NCBI RefSeq assembly: GCF_900215505.1
Contig: NZ_LT907844.1
Coordinates: 1,274,501-1,338,500, forward strand
Direction of reading: 5' to 3'
DNA from: Cohaesibacter sp. ES.047
Lineage (GTDB): Bacteria; Pseudomonadota; Alphaproteobacteria; Rhizobiales; Cohaesibacteraceae
DNA: 64,000 bases
The position numbers were made by a program, and so were the translations under genes. The notes under the pieces are model-generated. The model worked only from the letters and a program-made list of their open reading frames with translations, ran no database searches and was not told the DNA's origin. Shown one piece after another: positions 44,658-54,123 of the stretch (positions are counted from its first letter, which is position 1; the number at the start of each line of letters is the position of its first letter).

Positions 44658-45368
44658 ATGCCCAATGAGGTTGCCCAGACAGCCCTAGCCAACGTCAACG
44701 TTGAACTGTCGCTGATCTCGTTGTTTCTTCAGGCCCACATCGTGGTCAAGATTGTCATGATCGGTTTGATGGCGGCGTCTGTCTGGTCTTGGGCGATCAT
44801 CATCGACAAATCCCTGCTTTATGCCCGAACGAAACGCCAGATGGATCGTTTCGAAAAGGTGTTCTGGTCGGGGCAGTCGCTTGAAGAGCTCTACCGGACC
44901 CTGTCGGGACGACCCAACCATGCGATGGCGGCGCTTTTTGTTGCCGCGATGCGGGAATGGAAGCGAAGTTTCGAAGGGCAGGCGCGATCGGTTGCCGGTC
45001 TGCCGACCCGGATCGAAAAGGTGCTTGATGTGACGCTGGCCCGCGAGGTTGATCGTCTGGAAAAGCGTTTGCTGTTTCTTGCATCGGTCGGCTCTGCTGC
45101 GCCGTTTGTTGGTCTGTTCGGCACGGTTTGGGGGATTATGAACTCTTTTCAGGGCATTGCTGCTTCCAAGAGTACCTCACTGGCTGTTGTCGCACCCGGT
45201 ATTGCCGAGGCTCTGTTTGCGACGGCCATCGGCCTTCTAGCTGCTATTCCGGCTGTTGTCGCCTACAACAAACTTGCGTCCATGGCGTCCCAGCATGCTT
45301 TGCGGCTGGAAGGGTTTGCGGATGAATTCTCCGCCATTCTCTCTCGCTTGATGGATGAAAGGGGATAA
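44658..45368 (+). CDS. tolQ: Tol-Pal proton channel TolQ
   Basis: A 236-aa inner-membrane protein of the MotA/ExbB/TolQ family with three helices (about residues 25-45, 140-160, 175-195) and motifs GLFGTVWGIMNSF and ATAIGLLAAIPAVVAYNKL. It forms the proton channel with TolR that energises TolA during outer membrane constriction at division. The ATG at 44658 has AGAAAGGA upstream; an ATG at 44625 is out of ribosome reach. It is followed by tolR after 3 bp. Confidence 0.96.
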   Translation: MPNEVAQTALANVNVELSLISLFLQAHIVVKIVMIGLMAASVWSWAIIIDKSLLYARTKRQMDRFEKVFWSGQSLEELYRTLSGRPNHAMAALFVAAMREWKRSFEGQARSVAGLPTRIEKVLDVTLAREVDRLEKRLLFLASVGSAAPFVGLFGTVWGIMNSFQGIAASKSTSLAVVAPGIAEALFATAIGLLAAIPAVVAYNKLASMASQHALRLEGFADEFSAILSRLMDERG

Positions 45369-45371
45369 CGC

Positions 45372-45824
45372 ATGGGAATGGGATCCATGGGAACACCCGG
45401 TGGTGGTCGTAGGCGCGGTGCACGTCGCGCCATGCGCCACAGACCGGTTGCCGAGATCAACGTTACGCCATTGGTTGACGTCATGCTGGTGCTGCTCATC
45501 ATTTTCATGGTGTCTGCACCAATGATGACCGTTGGCGTGCCGCTCGATCTGCCTGAAAGTCAGGCCAATGCGCTTTCGAGCCAGACCGAACCCCTGACCT
45601 TGTCCATCCGCGCAGACGGATCGCTGTTTCTTCAGGATCAGCCGGTTGAGGCTGAGAATCTGATCGAAAAACTGCTGGCTGTGGCCGAGAATGGCTACAA
45701 CGAACGCATTTTTGTTCGTGGCGATACCAATGCCGATTACGGCAGCATCATGAAAGTGATGGGCGCGATGAACCGTGCCGGGTTTACCAAAATCGGTCTG
45801 GTCAGCACCGAGGAGCTTCGTTAA
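45372..45824 (+). CDS. tolR: Tol-Pal protein TolR
   Basis: A 150-aa ExbD/TolR protein with one helix (about residues 35-58; EINVTPLVDVMLVLLIIFMV) that carries the proton-binding Asp in PLVDVML. The periplasmic part ends with TKIGLVSTEE. It pairs with TolQ. It starts 3 bp after the tolQ stop and ends 6 bp before tolA, so the three genes form a tight operon. A Gly/Arg-rich N-terminal tail (MGMGSMGTPGGGRRRGARRAM) precedes the helix. Confidence 0.96.
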   Translation: MGMGSMGTPGGGRRRGARRAMRHRPVAEINVTPLVDVMLVLLIIFMVSAPMMTVGVPLDLPESQANALSSQTEPLTLSIRADGSLFLQDQPVEAENLIEKLLAVAENGYNERIFVRGDTNADYGSIMKVMGAMNRAGFTKIGLVSTEELR

Positions 45825-45830
45825 GCGCTT

Positions 45831-46778
45831 ATGCGGAATGTCGGCTTGATTGCATCGAGTGTGGGGCATGTTGTCCTTCTCGGTTGGGGGCTTATCAGCC
45901 TGCCGGCAGCGGAGACGCATGACGTTTCCGAACTTGAAATCCTGCCTGTCGAGCTGGTGTCTGTCTCGGATGTGACGGATGTGGTCAAAGGTGAGGCCAA
46001 CGCCGAAGTTCAGGACGAGATCAAGGAAGAAACCGTCAAGGCGCCCGAACCCGAGGAGCCCAAGCCGGACCCCAAACCGCCGGTTCCCGATGCCAAGCCC
46101 GAGCCAAAACCACAGGAAGCTGCTCCGGCGACAGAACCGGAGCCCACACCGCCTGAACCTGAGCCTGCGCCGGAACCAAAGCCCGAGCCGGAACCAAAGC
46201 CACAGCCTGTTCCCGAGCCGGAACCACAACCCGAGCCAGAGCCGACACCTGAGCCAGAAGTGAAGCAGGCTGAGCCGGCTCCGCCGCAGCCAGTTGCTGC
46301 CTTGCCGAAGGTGCGCCCGCGTCCGCCGGTAAAAACACCGCCAAAGAAAGAGCGTTCATTTGATGCCGATGCCTTGAAGGCACTCGCCAACAAAGCCGAG
46401 CCAGCGACGAACATCACCCCCGGGGTCGATGATCAGAGCGCTTCGTTCGGGTCGCGGACAGGAACACAAGCCGCGGCGATGACCCAGAGCGAGCTTGATG
46501 CGCTCCGCTCGCAGATTTCCCGTTGTTGGTCGCCTCCGGTTGGTGCCGCCGATGCGTCACAATTGCGTGTGAGGATCGAATTCGGGCTTGATCGACAGGG
46601 CAATGTCTCCTCAGGGCCCGAGCCTGTCGAGTTCCCAGCCAACCAATTTGGTCTGGCTGCTGTGGAGAGCGCCATGCGGGCCGTGCGTCGCTGTGCTCCT
46701 TACAGCAACCTGCCGCTGGACAAATATGACGCATGGCGACGGGTGCGGATCACCTTCGACCCAAGCGAAATGTTCTGA
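45831..46778 (+). CDS. tolA: Tol-Pal protein TolA with Pro/Glu-rich stalk
   Basis: A 315-aa protein with an N-terminal membrane anchor (about residues 5-22), a Pro/Glu/Lys-rich stalk (about residues 62-165, PEP/PKP repeats) in place of the alanine-rich helix of enteric TolA, and a C-terminal TonB/TolA-like domain (about 220-315; LRSQISRCWSPPVGAADASQ, VESAMRAVRRCAPY). It spans the periplasm and reaches Pal. The many prolines make it a likely EF-P client. Immediately downstream of tolR. Confidence 0.9.
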   Translation: MRNVGLIASSVGHVVLLGWGLISLPAAETHDVSELEILPVELVSVSDVTDVVKGEANAEVQDEIKEETVKAPEPEEPKPDPKPPVPDAKPEPKPQEAAPATEPEPTPPEPEPAPEPKPEPEPKPQPVPEPEPQPEPEPTPEPEVKQAEPAPPQPVAALPKVRPRPPVKTPPKKERSFDADALKALANKAEPATNITPGVDDQSASFGSRTGTQAAAMTQSELDALRSQISRCWSPPVGAADASQLRVRIEFGLDRQGNVSSGPEPVEFPANQFGLAAVESAMRAVRRCAPYSNLPLDKYDAWRRVRITFDPSEMF

Positions 46779-46921
46779 GGAACGACCGAGTTTGAAGTGC
46801 CGCTCTGCTGCCGATTGCAGCACAAATTTGCGGTCTGGGTATTGCCGGACCAGGCCGAGTTGGAAAAAATGGATCAGATTGGACCCTCATGGGGTCTGGA
46901 CCAGACAGGAAGAAATTCGAG

Positions 46922-48286
46922 ATGAAACAGCTACGCTCCTTCGTGCCGTTCCGGTTTTCGGATGTACCGGCCCGTTCTGTGCCGATTCGCAACGCCCTGA
47001 TGGTGGTGGCGCTTGCCCTGCTGTCCAGCCTTGCGTTGGTGAGGCCGGGATTTGCGTTGATCGAGATTGATATCCGGCAGGGCAACATCCAACCTATGCC
47101 GATTGCAGTCTCCGATTTTTCCGGCAGCGAAATAGCGGTCGAAGTCTCCCGCGTGGTTGAGGCCGATCTCAAGCGTTCAGGCCTGTTTTCCCCGCTTGAT
47201 CGGAATGCCTTCATCCAGAAGAATCTCTCCTCCTCGACAGTGCCCTCCTTTGCCAACTGGACCGTGATCAACGCGCAGGCGCTTGTCACCGGGACGGTAT
47301 CGCAGGAAGCCGATGGGCGCTTGAAGGCGGAATTTCGTTTGTGGGATGTGTTTGCCGGCGAGCAGATGACCGGGCAGCAGTTTTTCACGACGCCCAAGAA
47401 CTGGCGACGGGTTGCCCACATTATCTCCGATGCCATCTATGAGCGTCTGACCGGTGAAAAGGGCTATTTTGACACGCGCATCGTTTTCGTTGATGAAAGC
47501 GGCCCGAAGGATCAAAGAGTCAAGCGTCTGGCCATCATGGATCAGGACGGGGCCAATGTGCGCTATCTGACTGATGGCAGCAATCTGGTGCTAACCCCGC
47601 GCTTCTCCCCCACCAAGCAGGAAGTCACCTACATGGAGCTCGATAACGGGCAACCCCGGGCGTATCTGCTTGATATCGAAACCGGTCGCCGCTCCAACGT
47701 CGGGCAGTTCCCCGGCATGAGCTTCTCTTCGCGTTTCTCGCCAGATGGCAACAGCATCGTTTTGAGCCTGCAGCAACAGGGGGACGCCAATATCTACCGG
47801 ATGGATCTGCGCAACGGCAAGATCACCCGTTTGACCAACTCCGCTTCCATCGATACCAGCCCCAGCTTCTCGCCCAATGGCCAGCAGATTACTTTCGAGA
47901 GTGACCGTGGGGGACGTCAGCAGATCTACGTGATGAATGCGGATGGATCCGGTGTGCAGCGTATCAGTTTTGGCGAAGGAAGCTACTCAACGCCCGTCTG
48001 GTCGCCCCGGGGTGATCTGATAGCCTTCACCAAGCGCTACAAGGGCGAATTCCAGATTGGTGTGATGCGAACCGATGGCTCGCGCGAGCGGATCCTTGTC
48101 TCCGGTTATCACAATGAGGGGCCGACATGGGCGCCGAATGGCCGCGTCCTGATGTTCTTCCGCGAAAGTCAGGGTGCGAACGGGGGGCCGCATCTCTACT
48201 CGATCGATTTGACCGGGCGGAATGAATTGCGCGTGCCGACCCCCGCCTTTGGTTCCGACCCGGCCTGGTCTCCACCGATAGACTAG
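46922..48286 (+). CDS. tolB: Tol-Pal beta-propeller protein TolB
   Basis: A 454-aa periplasmic protein: signal peptide (hydrophobic [21 protein letters not shown]), an N-terminal alpha/beta domain ([18 protein letters not shown]), and a C-terminal six-bladed propeller whose repeats show (F)SPxGxxI patterns ([37 protein letters not shown]). It binds Pal. The ATG at 46922 with CAGGAAGA upstream is the likely start. Confidence 0.95.
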   Translation: MKQLRSFVPFRFSDVPARSVPIRNALMVVALALLSSLALVRPGFALIEIDIRQGNIQPMPIAVSDFSGSEIAVEVSRVVEADLKRSGLFSPLDRNAFIQKNLSSSTVPSFANWTVINAQALVTGTVSQEADGRLKAEFRLWDVFAGEQMTGQQFFTTPKNWRRVAHIISDAIYERLTGEKGYFDTRIVFVDESGPKDQRVKRLAIMDQDGANVRYLTDGSNLVLTPRFSPTKQEVTYMELDNGQPRAYLLDIETGRRSNVGQFPGMSFSSRFSPDGNSIVLSLQQQGDANIYRMDLRNGKITRLTNSASIDTSPSFSPNGQQITFESDRGGRQQIYVMNADGSGVQRISFGEGSYSTPVWSPRGDLIAFTKRYKGEFQIGVMRTDGSRERILVSGYHNEGPTWAPNGRVLMFFRESQGANGGPHLYSIDLTGRNELRVPTPAFGSDPAWSPPID

Positions 48287-48374
48287 AAACGACGGCGTGT
48301 TCGCTGGACCAGGGCAGGCGCGGATGCAGTCTGCCTCAGTCTGGCCATCTTTTTGCGCTAAAATTCGTATTAGA

Positions 48375-48413
48375 AATGAAGGCAGCTCTCTTTTCGGGTG
48401 GGCTGCCTTCATT
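48375..48413 (+). terminator. Strong hairpin between tolB and pal
   Basis: A perfect 12-bp stem, AATGAAGGCAGC / GCTGCCTTCATT (48375-48386 with 48402-48413), followed by a weak GTTGTTG tail. It probably ends or attenuates the tolB transcript, so pal may rely partly on its own promoter. Confidence 0.65.
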
Positions 48414-48526
48414 GTTGTTGGGGTTGGGTAAGAAAAGGATTTGTTAACCATCTTTGCCAACCCGGTGTTAACCAGTCTCTCGGACAATGGTCCGATGTTT
48501 TTTTCTGCGAAAGAATGAGGATCGAG

Positions 48527-49006
48527 ATGATATCCCTTCGCACCAAGTTTCCTGTTCGTGCTGCTTTTGGTCTTCTGCTGATGGTCGTACTTGCGGCCTG
48601 TTCTTCCAATTCTGACAAGCTGGCCAATCCGGGCATGTCTGCCAAACCTGGCACAGCGCAGGATTTCGTGGTCAATGTTGGTGATCGCGTGTTCTTTGAC
48701 ACCGATAGCTCCAATATCAATGTTTCGTCTCAGGCGACGCTGGACAAACAGGCGGTCTGGCTGAACCAGTATTCCAACTATCGCATCGCGATTGAAGGCC
48801 ATGCCGATGAGCGCGGCACCCGCGAATACAACATTGCGCTCGGTGCCCGCCGTGCGAACTCTGTTCGCAACTATCTGGTTTCCAAGGGCGTGTCGGCCAA
48901 CCGCATGTCGACCAAATCCTACGGCAAGGAACGTCCCGTTGCTGTTTGCAACGACATTTCCTGCTGGTCGCAGAACCGCCGTGCTGTGACGGCTCTTGCC
49001 AACTAG
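48527..49006 (+). CDS. pal: Peptidoglycan-associated lipoprotein Pal
   Basis: A 159-aa outer-membrane lipoprotein. Signal with lipobox VLAAC (Cys at about residue 25), then an OmpA-like peptidoglycan-binding domain (VFFDTDSSNINVSSQATLDK, IEGHADERGTREYNIALGARRA). It anchors the outer membrane to the wall and is the end point of the Tol machine. The start at 48527 is chosen for the GAGGA ribosome site; the ATG at 48515 in frame overlaps that site. Two TTAACC half-sites lie about 55-80 bp upstream. Confidence 0.95.
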   Translation: MISLRTKFPVRAAFGLLLMVVLAACSSNSDKLANPGMSAKPGTAQDFVVNVGDRVFFDTDSSNINVSSQATLDKQAVWLNQYSNYRIAIEGHADERGTREYNIALGARRANSVRNYLVSKGVSANRMSTKSYGKERPVAVCNDISCWSQNRRAVTALAN

Positions 49007-49060
49007 GGCGGCTTTGCCTGTGATCGTTTGATCGCGGCCATCAATGCCATTCGGCCATTT

Positions 49061-49093
49061 GCCGGCTCCGAAGGTTTTCGGGGCCGGTTTTTT
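49061..49093 (+). terminator. Terminator after pal
   Basis: GCCGGCTCCGAA / TTCGGGGCCGG stem with a GGTT loop, followed by TTTTTTG. Confidence 0.88.
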
Positions 49094-49277
49094 GTTGCCG
49101 GTCCGCACAATGGTGGTGATCTACCCACAGTCTTGGCAGGGCGTTGGCGTGACTGCTTCATAATTTTGCCGCGAAATACGCGCAAAAGGCTTACGCTGCG
49201 TGAAGAATCCGCTAAGCTGCGGTTGCTGACAATCACAGATTGTTGCATTACCAAAAGATGATAATGAGAGGATTTCC

Positions 49278-50333
49278 ATGATCAGATTTTTGTTCGCCAT
49301 GCTTGCCGTCGCGTGGTGCGCAGGGGGAGCCGCCTTGGCGTCCAGTCCTGAATCGCTTGACGGGCTGGCAGAGCGCATCAATGTTCTGGAATATCAGGCA
49401 AGGGAGAGCGGTGTTCCACTGCCGCCGATGCCTATTCCGGATCAAGGTGCCGTTCAGGGCAAGCGTATTCAGGTCGCTCAATCTGCTGCCAATCTGGCTG
49501 TCAGGGTTGACCGGCTAGAAACCCAGATGCGTCAATATACCGGACAGATGGAAGAAATGAACTTCCGCATCCGGCAGCTGCAGGAGCAGCTGAAGCGCTT
49601 TCAGGAAGACAGCGAGTTCCGCTTTCAGGATCTCGAGAAGGGTAAGGGCCGTCGCAAGAGTTCGAGCAACACGCTGAACCAGCCAGCGGCGCCATCAAGC
49701 CAGCAGACCTTCGAACAGTTGGGGACCCCGCCGCAAACGCTGGGGAACCTGTCTCAACAGCGGGCACCGGACAACAATCTGGCCGAAAACTCCATCATCG
49801 GCCAACAGCCAGCCTCGCCGCAGTTCAACAACGGCCAGCAGCCTTCTTCTGGCCCGATCGATCTTTCTGCGATGCTGGGCGGCAATGTGTCCGGGCCATC
49901 TTCCCAGACCAATCCTGCGGCGCCCGCAATCCAGAACAGCTCGCTCACGGGGGATCCCGCGACCGATTATGATGTTGCCTATGGCTTCATCCTGCGTGGT
50001 GACTATCCTGCGGGTGAGGCGGCGTTTCGCCAGTTCGCTCAGGCCTATCCCAATGATGAGCTCGCCGCCAACGCCAATTACTGGATCGGTGAAAGCCGGT
50101 TCCAACAAGGGGATTACCGCGGTGCGATCGAGGTTTTCCTTGATGCCTATTCCCAGTTTCCCCAGTCCCAGAAAGCGCCTGACATGTTGCTCAGGACCGG
50201 CATGTCCCTGCATCAGATCAATGAGCGTGATGCTGCCTGCGCAACCTATGAAGAATTGCTGAGCAAGTTTCCCAACGCCTCGTCCGGCGTCAGACAAAAA
50301 GTTCGCGCCGAGATGCAAAGTGCCAAATGCTGA
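49278..50333 (+). CDS. cpoB: Cell division coordinator CpoB (YbgF)
   Basis: A 351-aa periplasmic protein: signal peptide (residues 1-21), an N-terminal coiled coil (about residues 65-120, VDRLETQMRQYTGQMEEMNF) that trimerises and binds TolA, a low-complexity Gln/Pro-rich linker (about 130-215), and C-terminal TPR repeats (YDVAYGFILRGDYPAGEAAFRQFA, NYWIGESRFQQGDYRGAIEVF). In E. coli CpoB coordinates Tol function with septal wall synthesis. It is the last tol-pal gene and overlaps tilS by 14 bp. Confidence 0.93.
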   Translation: MIRFLFAMLAVAWCAGGAALASSPESLDGLAERINVLEYQARESGVPLPPMPIPDQGAVQGKRIQVAQSAANLAVRVDRLETQMRQYTGQMEEMNFRIRQLQEQLKRFQEDSEFRFQDLEKGKGRRKSSSNTLNQPAAPSSQQTFEQLGTPPQTLGNLSQQRAPDNNLAENSIIGQQPASPQFNNGQQPSSGPIDLSAMLGGNVSGPSSQTNPAAPAIQNSSLTGDPATDYDVAYGFILRGDYPAGEAAFRQFAQAYPNDELAANANYWIGESRFQQGDYRGAIEVFLDAYSQFPQSQKAPDMLLRTGMSLHQINERDAACATYEELLSKFPNASSGVRQKVRAEMQSAKC

Positions 50334-51681
50334 AACCTCGCAAGGGGCGGCTGCGCCTCTTGAAATGGATGAAATTGACGCCGTCCTTGCTCCGTTGCGT
50401 CAGTATGATCGCCTTTTGCTGGCGGTATCCGGTGGAGCAGACTCCCTCGCCTTGATGATTTTCTGCGCCGAGTGGCGGACCCGATGCGATGCGGCCCCTG
50501 AGATTATGGTAGCCAGCGTTGATCATGGGCTGCGCGCCGATTCTGCGAAAGAATGCGCCTATGTCGCTGATCTTGCGCGTACCTATGGTTTGGCGCACAG
50601 CACGCTTTCATGGCTGGAGCGCCCTGTGGGGGCGAGCCTTCAGGCACAGGCGCGGGATGCGCGCTATCGATTGCTTGCCGCGCATGCGGATGAGCGCGAC
50701 TGTTCCGCGATCGTCCTTGCGCATCATCTGAACGATCAGGCGGAAACCGTGATCATGCGTCTGATGCGCGGGAGCGGCGTGACGGGACTTGGTGCTATTC
50801 ACGCGGTTCAACCCTTTGGTGATCTCAAACTGCTGCGCCCTTTGCTTGATGTGCCGAAGGCCCGATTGATGGCAAGCCTTGTTGCGCGCGGTGCGGAATG
50901 GATCGAAGACCCGAGCAATCAAAGCCCCGATTACCTGCGTGTTCGGGTGCGCGGCCTGATGCCGCAGTTGGCCCAGGAGGGCTGTGATGCGGCGCGCCTC
51001 GCTGCGACCGCCCGGCGCATGCAAAGGGCGGATGATGCGCTGAACGGCCTTGCTGATGACGCCTTTCATGCCCTGCTGCGACGCGAGCCCGGCCGGGCCC
51101 TGTCTTTTGACCCTGAGGCCTATGCGAAGCTTCATGAAGAGGTTCGGCTTCGCCTCGGCCGCTTGATGCTTTGCGAAGTGGCGGGCCTTGGCTATCCGCC
51201 GCGCGAGGAGCGTCTGATTTCTCTTGATCGCAGCTTGTGTGACCTCGCCCAAGCAGGTGCCGGGGGTGGTGCCTTTCAAAAGAGAACAATGGGCGGCTGC
51301 TGTTTTGATTGGGTGAAGGGGCGAGTGTGGGTCTATCGTGAGCCGGGGCGCGCGCCGAAGACCGAGCCGATTGTGGATAACGCGGTCACTGATTGGCAGG
51401 GACTTTACGATATAAAGCTATTGCAAGATGCATCCGAGCATGCGGGCGATGCGTATATCAGAATGCTAGGGGCCGATGGCCGGAGTCTTCTGTTGCAGGA
51501 TGGTCTCATTTTTTCTGCTGATCGTGCAGAAGGGGAGGCGCCACCGCTTGCGCTGATCGAAGCCCTGCCCGCGATCTGGTGGAGTGGAGCACCTCGTTTC
51601 GTGGTCGATTGGCCAGAAGTGGGCCGAATGAACAGAGTAGGGGTTGATTTTAAGGAAAAAAACACGAAATTCATGGACTAG
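50320..51681 (+). CDS. tilS: tRNA(Ile)-lysidine synthetase
   Basis: A 453-aa enzyme that converts C34 of the CAU-anticodon tRNA-Ile to lysidine, essential for reading AUA codons. The PP-loop SGGADS is at residues 37-42 and the DHGLR and LAHHLNDQAET motifs are present. It is likely to start at the GTG at 50320, which overlaps the end of cpoB; an ATG at 50365 is the alternative. The C-terminal third is divergent from the E. coli form, as usual in this class. Confidence 0.92.
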   Translation: MPNAETSQGAAAPLEMDEIDAVLAPLRQYDRLLLAVSGGADSLALMIFCAEWRTRCDAAPEIMVASVDHGLRADSAKECAYVADLARTYGLAHSTLSWLERPVGASLQAQARDARYRLLAAHADERDCSAIVLAHHLNDQAETVIMRLMRGSGVTGLGAIHAVQPFGDLKLLRPLLDVPKARLMASLVARGAEWIEDPSNQSPDYLRVRVRGLMPQLAQEGCDAARLAATARRMQRADDALNGLADDAFHALLRREPGRALSFDPEAYAKLHEEVRLRLGRLMLCEVAGLGYPPREERLISLDRSLCDLAQAGAGGGAFQKRTMGGCCFDWVKGRVWVYREPGRAPKTEPIVDNAVTDWQGLYDIKLLQDASEHAGDAYIRMLGADGRSLLLQDGLIFSADRAEGEAPPLALIEALPAIWWSGAPRFVVDWPEVGRMNRVGVDFKEKNTKFMD

Positions 51682-51864
51682 AAGACCATAAATTAAACCA
51701 TGGGTCTAAATTTGGGTAAGAAAGCGCATTCCTTGCCTTGGCAACGCCGACTTGACTCCCTAAATTCAGAAGAACTCGAAAATTTGCCGATTTATGTCAT
51801 CGCGCTGGGAGGAATTTCCAAAGCATGATAATCGGTGTCCCCCGCGGGAACCAAGGGATTACAT

Positions 51865-53784
51865 ATGAACGCCAATTTCCGTAGCCTGGCTTTGTGGGTC
51901 ATCATTGGCCTGTTGCTGGTCGCCCTCTTTCAGCTCTTTCAGAGCCCAACCCAGCAATCGAATTCTCAGGAAGTTCCGTTCTCGCAGTTCGTGAACGATG
52001 TTGAGCAGGGACGTGTGAAAGAAGTGACCATTACCGGTCAGCAAGTGACCGGGCAGATGTCCGACAACAGCAGCTTCCAGACCTACCTGCCGCAGAACGA
52101 CACCACGCTCATTCCGACCTTAAGGAAAAACGGGGTAGCGATCACCGCCAAGCCGCCGACAGAGAGCTTCTCTTTGCTCAATGCGCTGATTTCCTGGTTC
52201 CCGATGATCCTCATTCTGGCTGTCTGGATCTTTTTCATGCGCCAGATGCAGGGCGGTGGTAAAGCCATGGGCTTTGGCAAGTCCAAGGCCAAGTTGCTGA
52301 CCGAAGCACAGGGGCGCATCGTCTTTGACGACGTGGCTGGTGTGGATGAAGCCAAGGAAGATCTGCAGGAAATTGTTGAATTCTTGCGCGATCCGCAAAA
52401 ATTCCAACGCCTTGGTGGACGCATTCCGCGCGGGGTGCTGCTCGTCGGCCCTCCGGGTACCGGTAAAACCCTTTTGGGTAAAGCGGTCGCTGGGGAGGCC
52501 AATGTGCCCTTCTTCTCGATTTCCGGTTCGGACTTCGTTGAAATGTTCGTTGGTGTCGGCGCGTCCCGTGTGCGCGATATGTTCGAGCAGGCCAAGAAGA
52601 ACGCGCCTTGCATCATCTTCATCGATGAGATTGATGCGGTGGGTCGTCATCGTGGTGCCGGTCTTGGTGGCGGCAATGACGAACGCGAACAGACGCTCAA
52701 CCAGTTGCTCGTTGAAATGGATGGTTTCGAGGCCAATGAGGGCGTGATCCTTGTTGCCGCGACCAACCGTCCTGACGTGCTCGACCCTGCCTTGATGCGT
52801 CCGGGCCGTTTTGACCGCCAGATCGTGGTGCCCAATCCCGATATCACCGGTCGCGAAAAAATCCTCAAGGTCCATATGCGCAATGTGCCGTTGGCTCCGG
52901 ATGTGGATCTCAAGACCCTTGCTCGCGGAACGCCCGGCTTCTCAGGTGCTGACCTGATGAACCTTGTCAACGAGGCTGCCCTGTTGGCTGCGCGTCGTGA
53001 CCGCCGTCTGGTTTCCATGTCCGAATTCGAGGATGCCAAGGACAAGGTCATGATGGGTGCGGAACGCCGTACGCTGGTGATGAGCGAGGAAGAGAAGAAA
53101 CTCACTGCTTATCACGAAGCCGGCCATGCGCTCGTTGCACTGCATATGCCTGCCTCTGATCCGATCCACAAGGCGACGATCATTCCGCGCGGTCGCGCGC
53201 TTGGTATGGTGATGCGGTTGCCAGAAAAAGATCAGGTCTCCCTCACGCGTGCAAAATGTTATGCCGACCTCGCTGTTGCCATGGGCGGGCGTGTCGCCGA
53301 GGAAATGATCTTCGGTTACGAAAAGGTCACCTCGGGTGCGTCTGGTGATATTCAGATGGCAACGCGCCTGTCACATGCCATGGCCACCCAGTATGGCATG
53401 TCCGATGAGCTGGGTCCTTTGCTCTATTCGGAAAATGAAGAAGAGGTCTTCCTTGGTCATTCCGTGGCGCGCCAGCAGAATGTTTCGGATGAAACCCAGA
53501 AACTCGTCGACAGCGAAGTGAAGCGATTTGTCGAAGAAGGTTATCAGAAGGCCAAGCAGATTTTGGGTGATAAGAAGGATGAACTGATCTCCATTGCTGA
53601 AGGGTTGCTTGAATATGAAACCCTGAGCGGACAGGAAATCCGGGATCTGCTCGATGGCAAGCCTCCCGTGCGTGACGATGACGATGGTCCGATCACGACC
53701 AAGGGCTCTGCTGTTCCCTCCACCGGCGCCGTCAAGAAGGGTGGTGAACCCGATGGCGGCATGGAGCCGCAGCCACAAGGCTGA
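51865..53784 (+). CDS. ftsH: ATP-dependent zinc metalloprotease FtsH
   Basis: A 639-aa membrane AAA+ protease that degrades membrane proteins and regulators. Two N-terminal helices (residues 5-22 and 105-125) flank a periplasmic segment; the AAA domain has Walker A GPPGTGKT at about 195, Walker [14 protein letters not shown] and the second region of homology; the zinc site HEAGH is at about 417. The ATG at 51865 has AAGGGATT upstream. A terminator follows. FtsH next to tilS and glmM is a conserved order. Confidence 0.97.
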   Translation: MNANFRSLALWVIIGLLLVALFQLFQSPTQQSNSQEVPFSQFVNDVEQGRVKEVTITGQQVTGQMSDNSSFQTYLPQNDTTLIPTLRKNGVAITAKPPTESFSLLNALISWFPMILILAVWIFFMRQMQGGGKAMGFGKSKAKLLTEAQGRIVFDDVAGVDEAKEDLQEIVEFLRDPQKFQRLGGRIPRGVLLVGPPGTGKTLLGKAVAGEANVPFFSISGSDFVEMFVGVGASRVRDMFEQAKKNAPCIIFIDEIDAVGRHRGAGLGGGNDEREQTLNQLLVEMDGFEANEGVILVAATNRPDVLDPALMRPGRFDRQIVVPNPDITGREKILKVHMRNVPLAPDVDLKTLARGTPGFSGADLMNLVNEAALLAARRDRRLVSMSEFEDAKDKVMMGAERRTLVMSEEEKKLTAYHEAGHALVALHMPASDPIHKATIIPRGRALGMVMRLPEKDQVSLTRAKCYADLAVAMGGRVAEEMIFGYEKVTSGASGDIQMATRLSHAMATQYGMSDELGPLLYSENEEEVFLGHSVARQQNVSDETQKLVDSEVKRFVEEGYQKAKQILGDKKDELISIAEGLLEYETLSGQEIRDLLDGKPPVRDDDDGPITTKGSAVPSTGAVKKGGEPDGGMEPQPQG

Positions 53785-53810
53785 TGGCCGTGTATCGTTC
53801 CAAGATTTTG

Positions 53811-53836
53811 AAAAGCGCCCCAACCGGGGCGCTTTT
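53811..53836 (+). terminator. Terminator after ftsH
   Basis: AAAAGCGCCCC / GGGGCGCTTTTT with loop AACC. Confidence 0.94.
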
Positions 53837-54123
53837 TGTTTGTTTGGCTTTTGTTGGTGAGATTCCCTTGCAATGCAGCGGTGTTTGAGCAAGAAGGCCT
53901 TGTAACAAGCGGCAACAATGTTTGACCGCCCGTGCGGAGAAAGTTGGCCCAAATCCGAGCAAATCAATATAGAGAGATAACGAAGCGTATTTACTTCGAT
54001 TTAGAAGCTTTGTTCTAAAACGGGGTAAGACGGAATCGATTGCGGGCCGGTAAATCGGGAGCATCGAAGCGGATAAACTGTTCGCTGCGTTGGGTGCTCC
54101 GGGCGTGGCCCTTGAAAGGTTGA
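53837..54123. other. Upstream region of glmM
   Basis: A 287-bp gap with no supported gene. It contains a small hairpin CGAAG / CTTCG (53982-53999) and an AT-rich stretch that may hold the glmM promoter. Because a strong terminator ends ftsH, glmM probably has its own promoter here. Confidence 0.4.

Noticed and set aside
45237-46229. Leftward reading frame of 330 codons opposite tolQRA
   Set aside because: It is a shadow of the GC-rich tolA proline tract and of tolR; the true genes on the plus strand are unambiguous.
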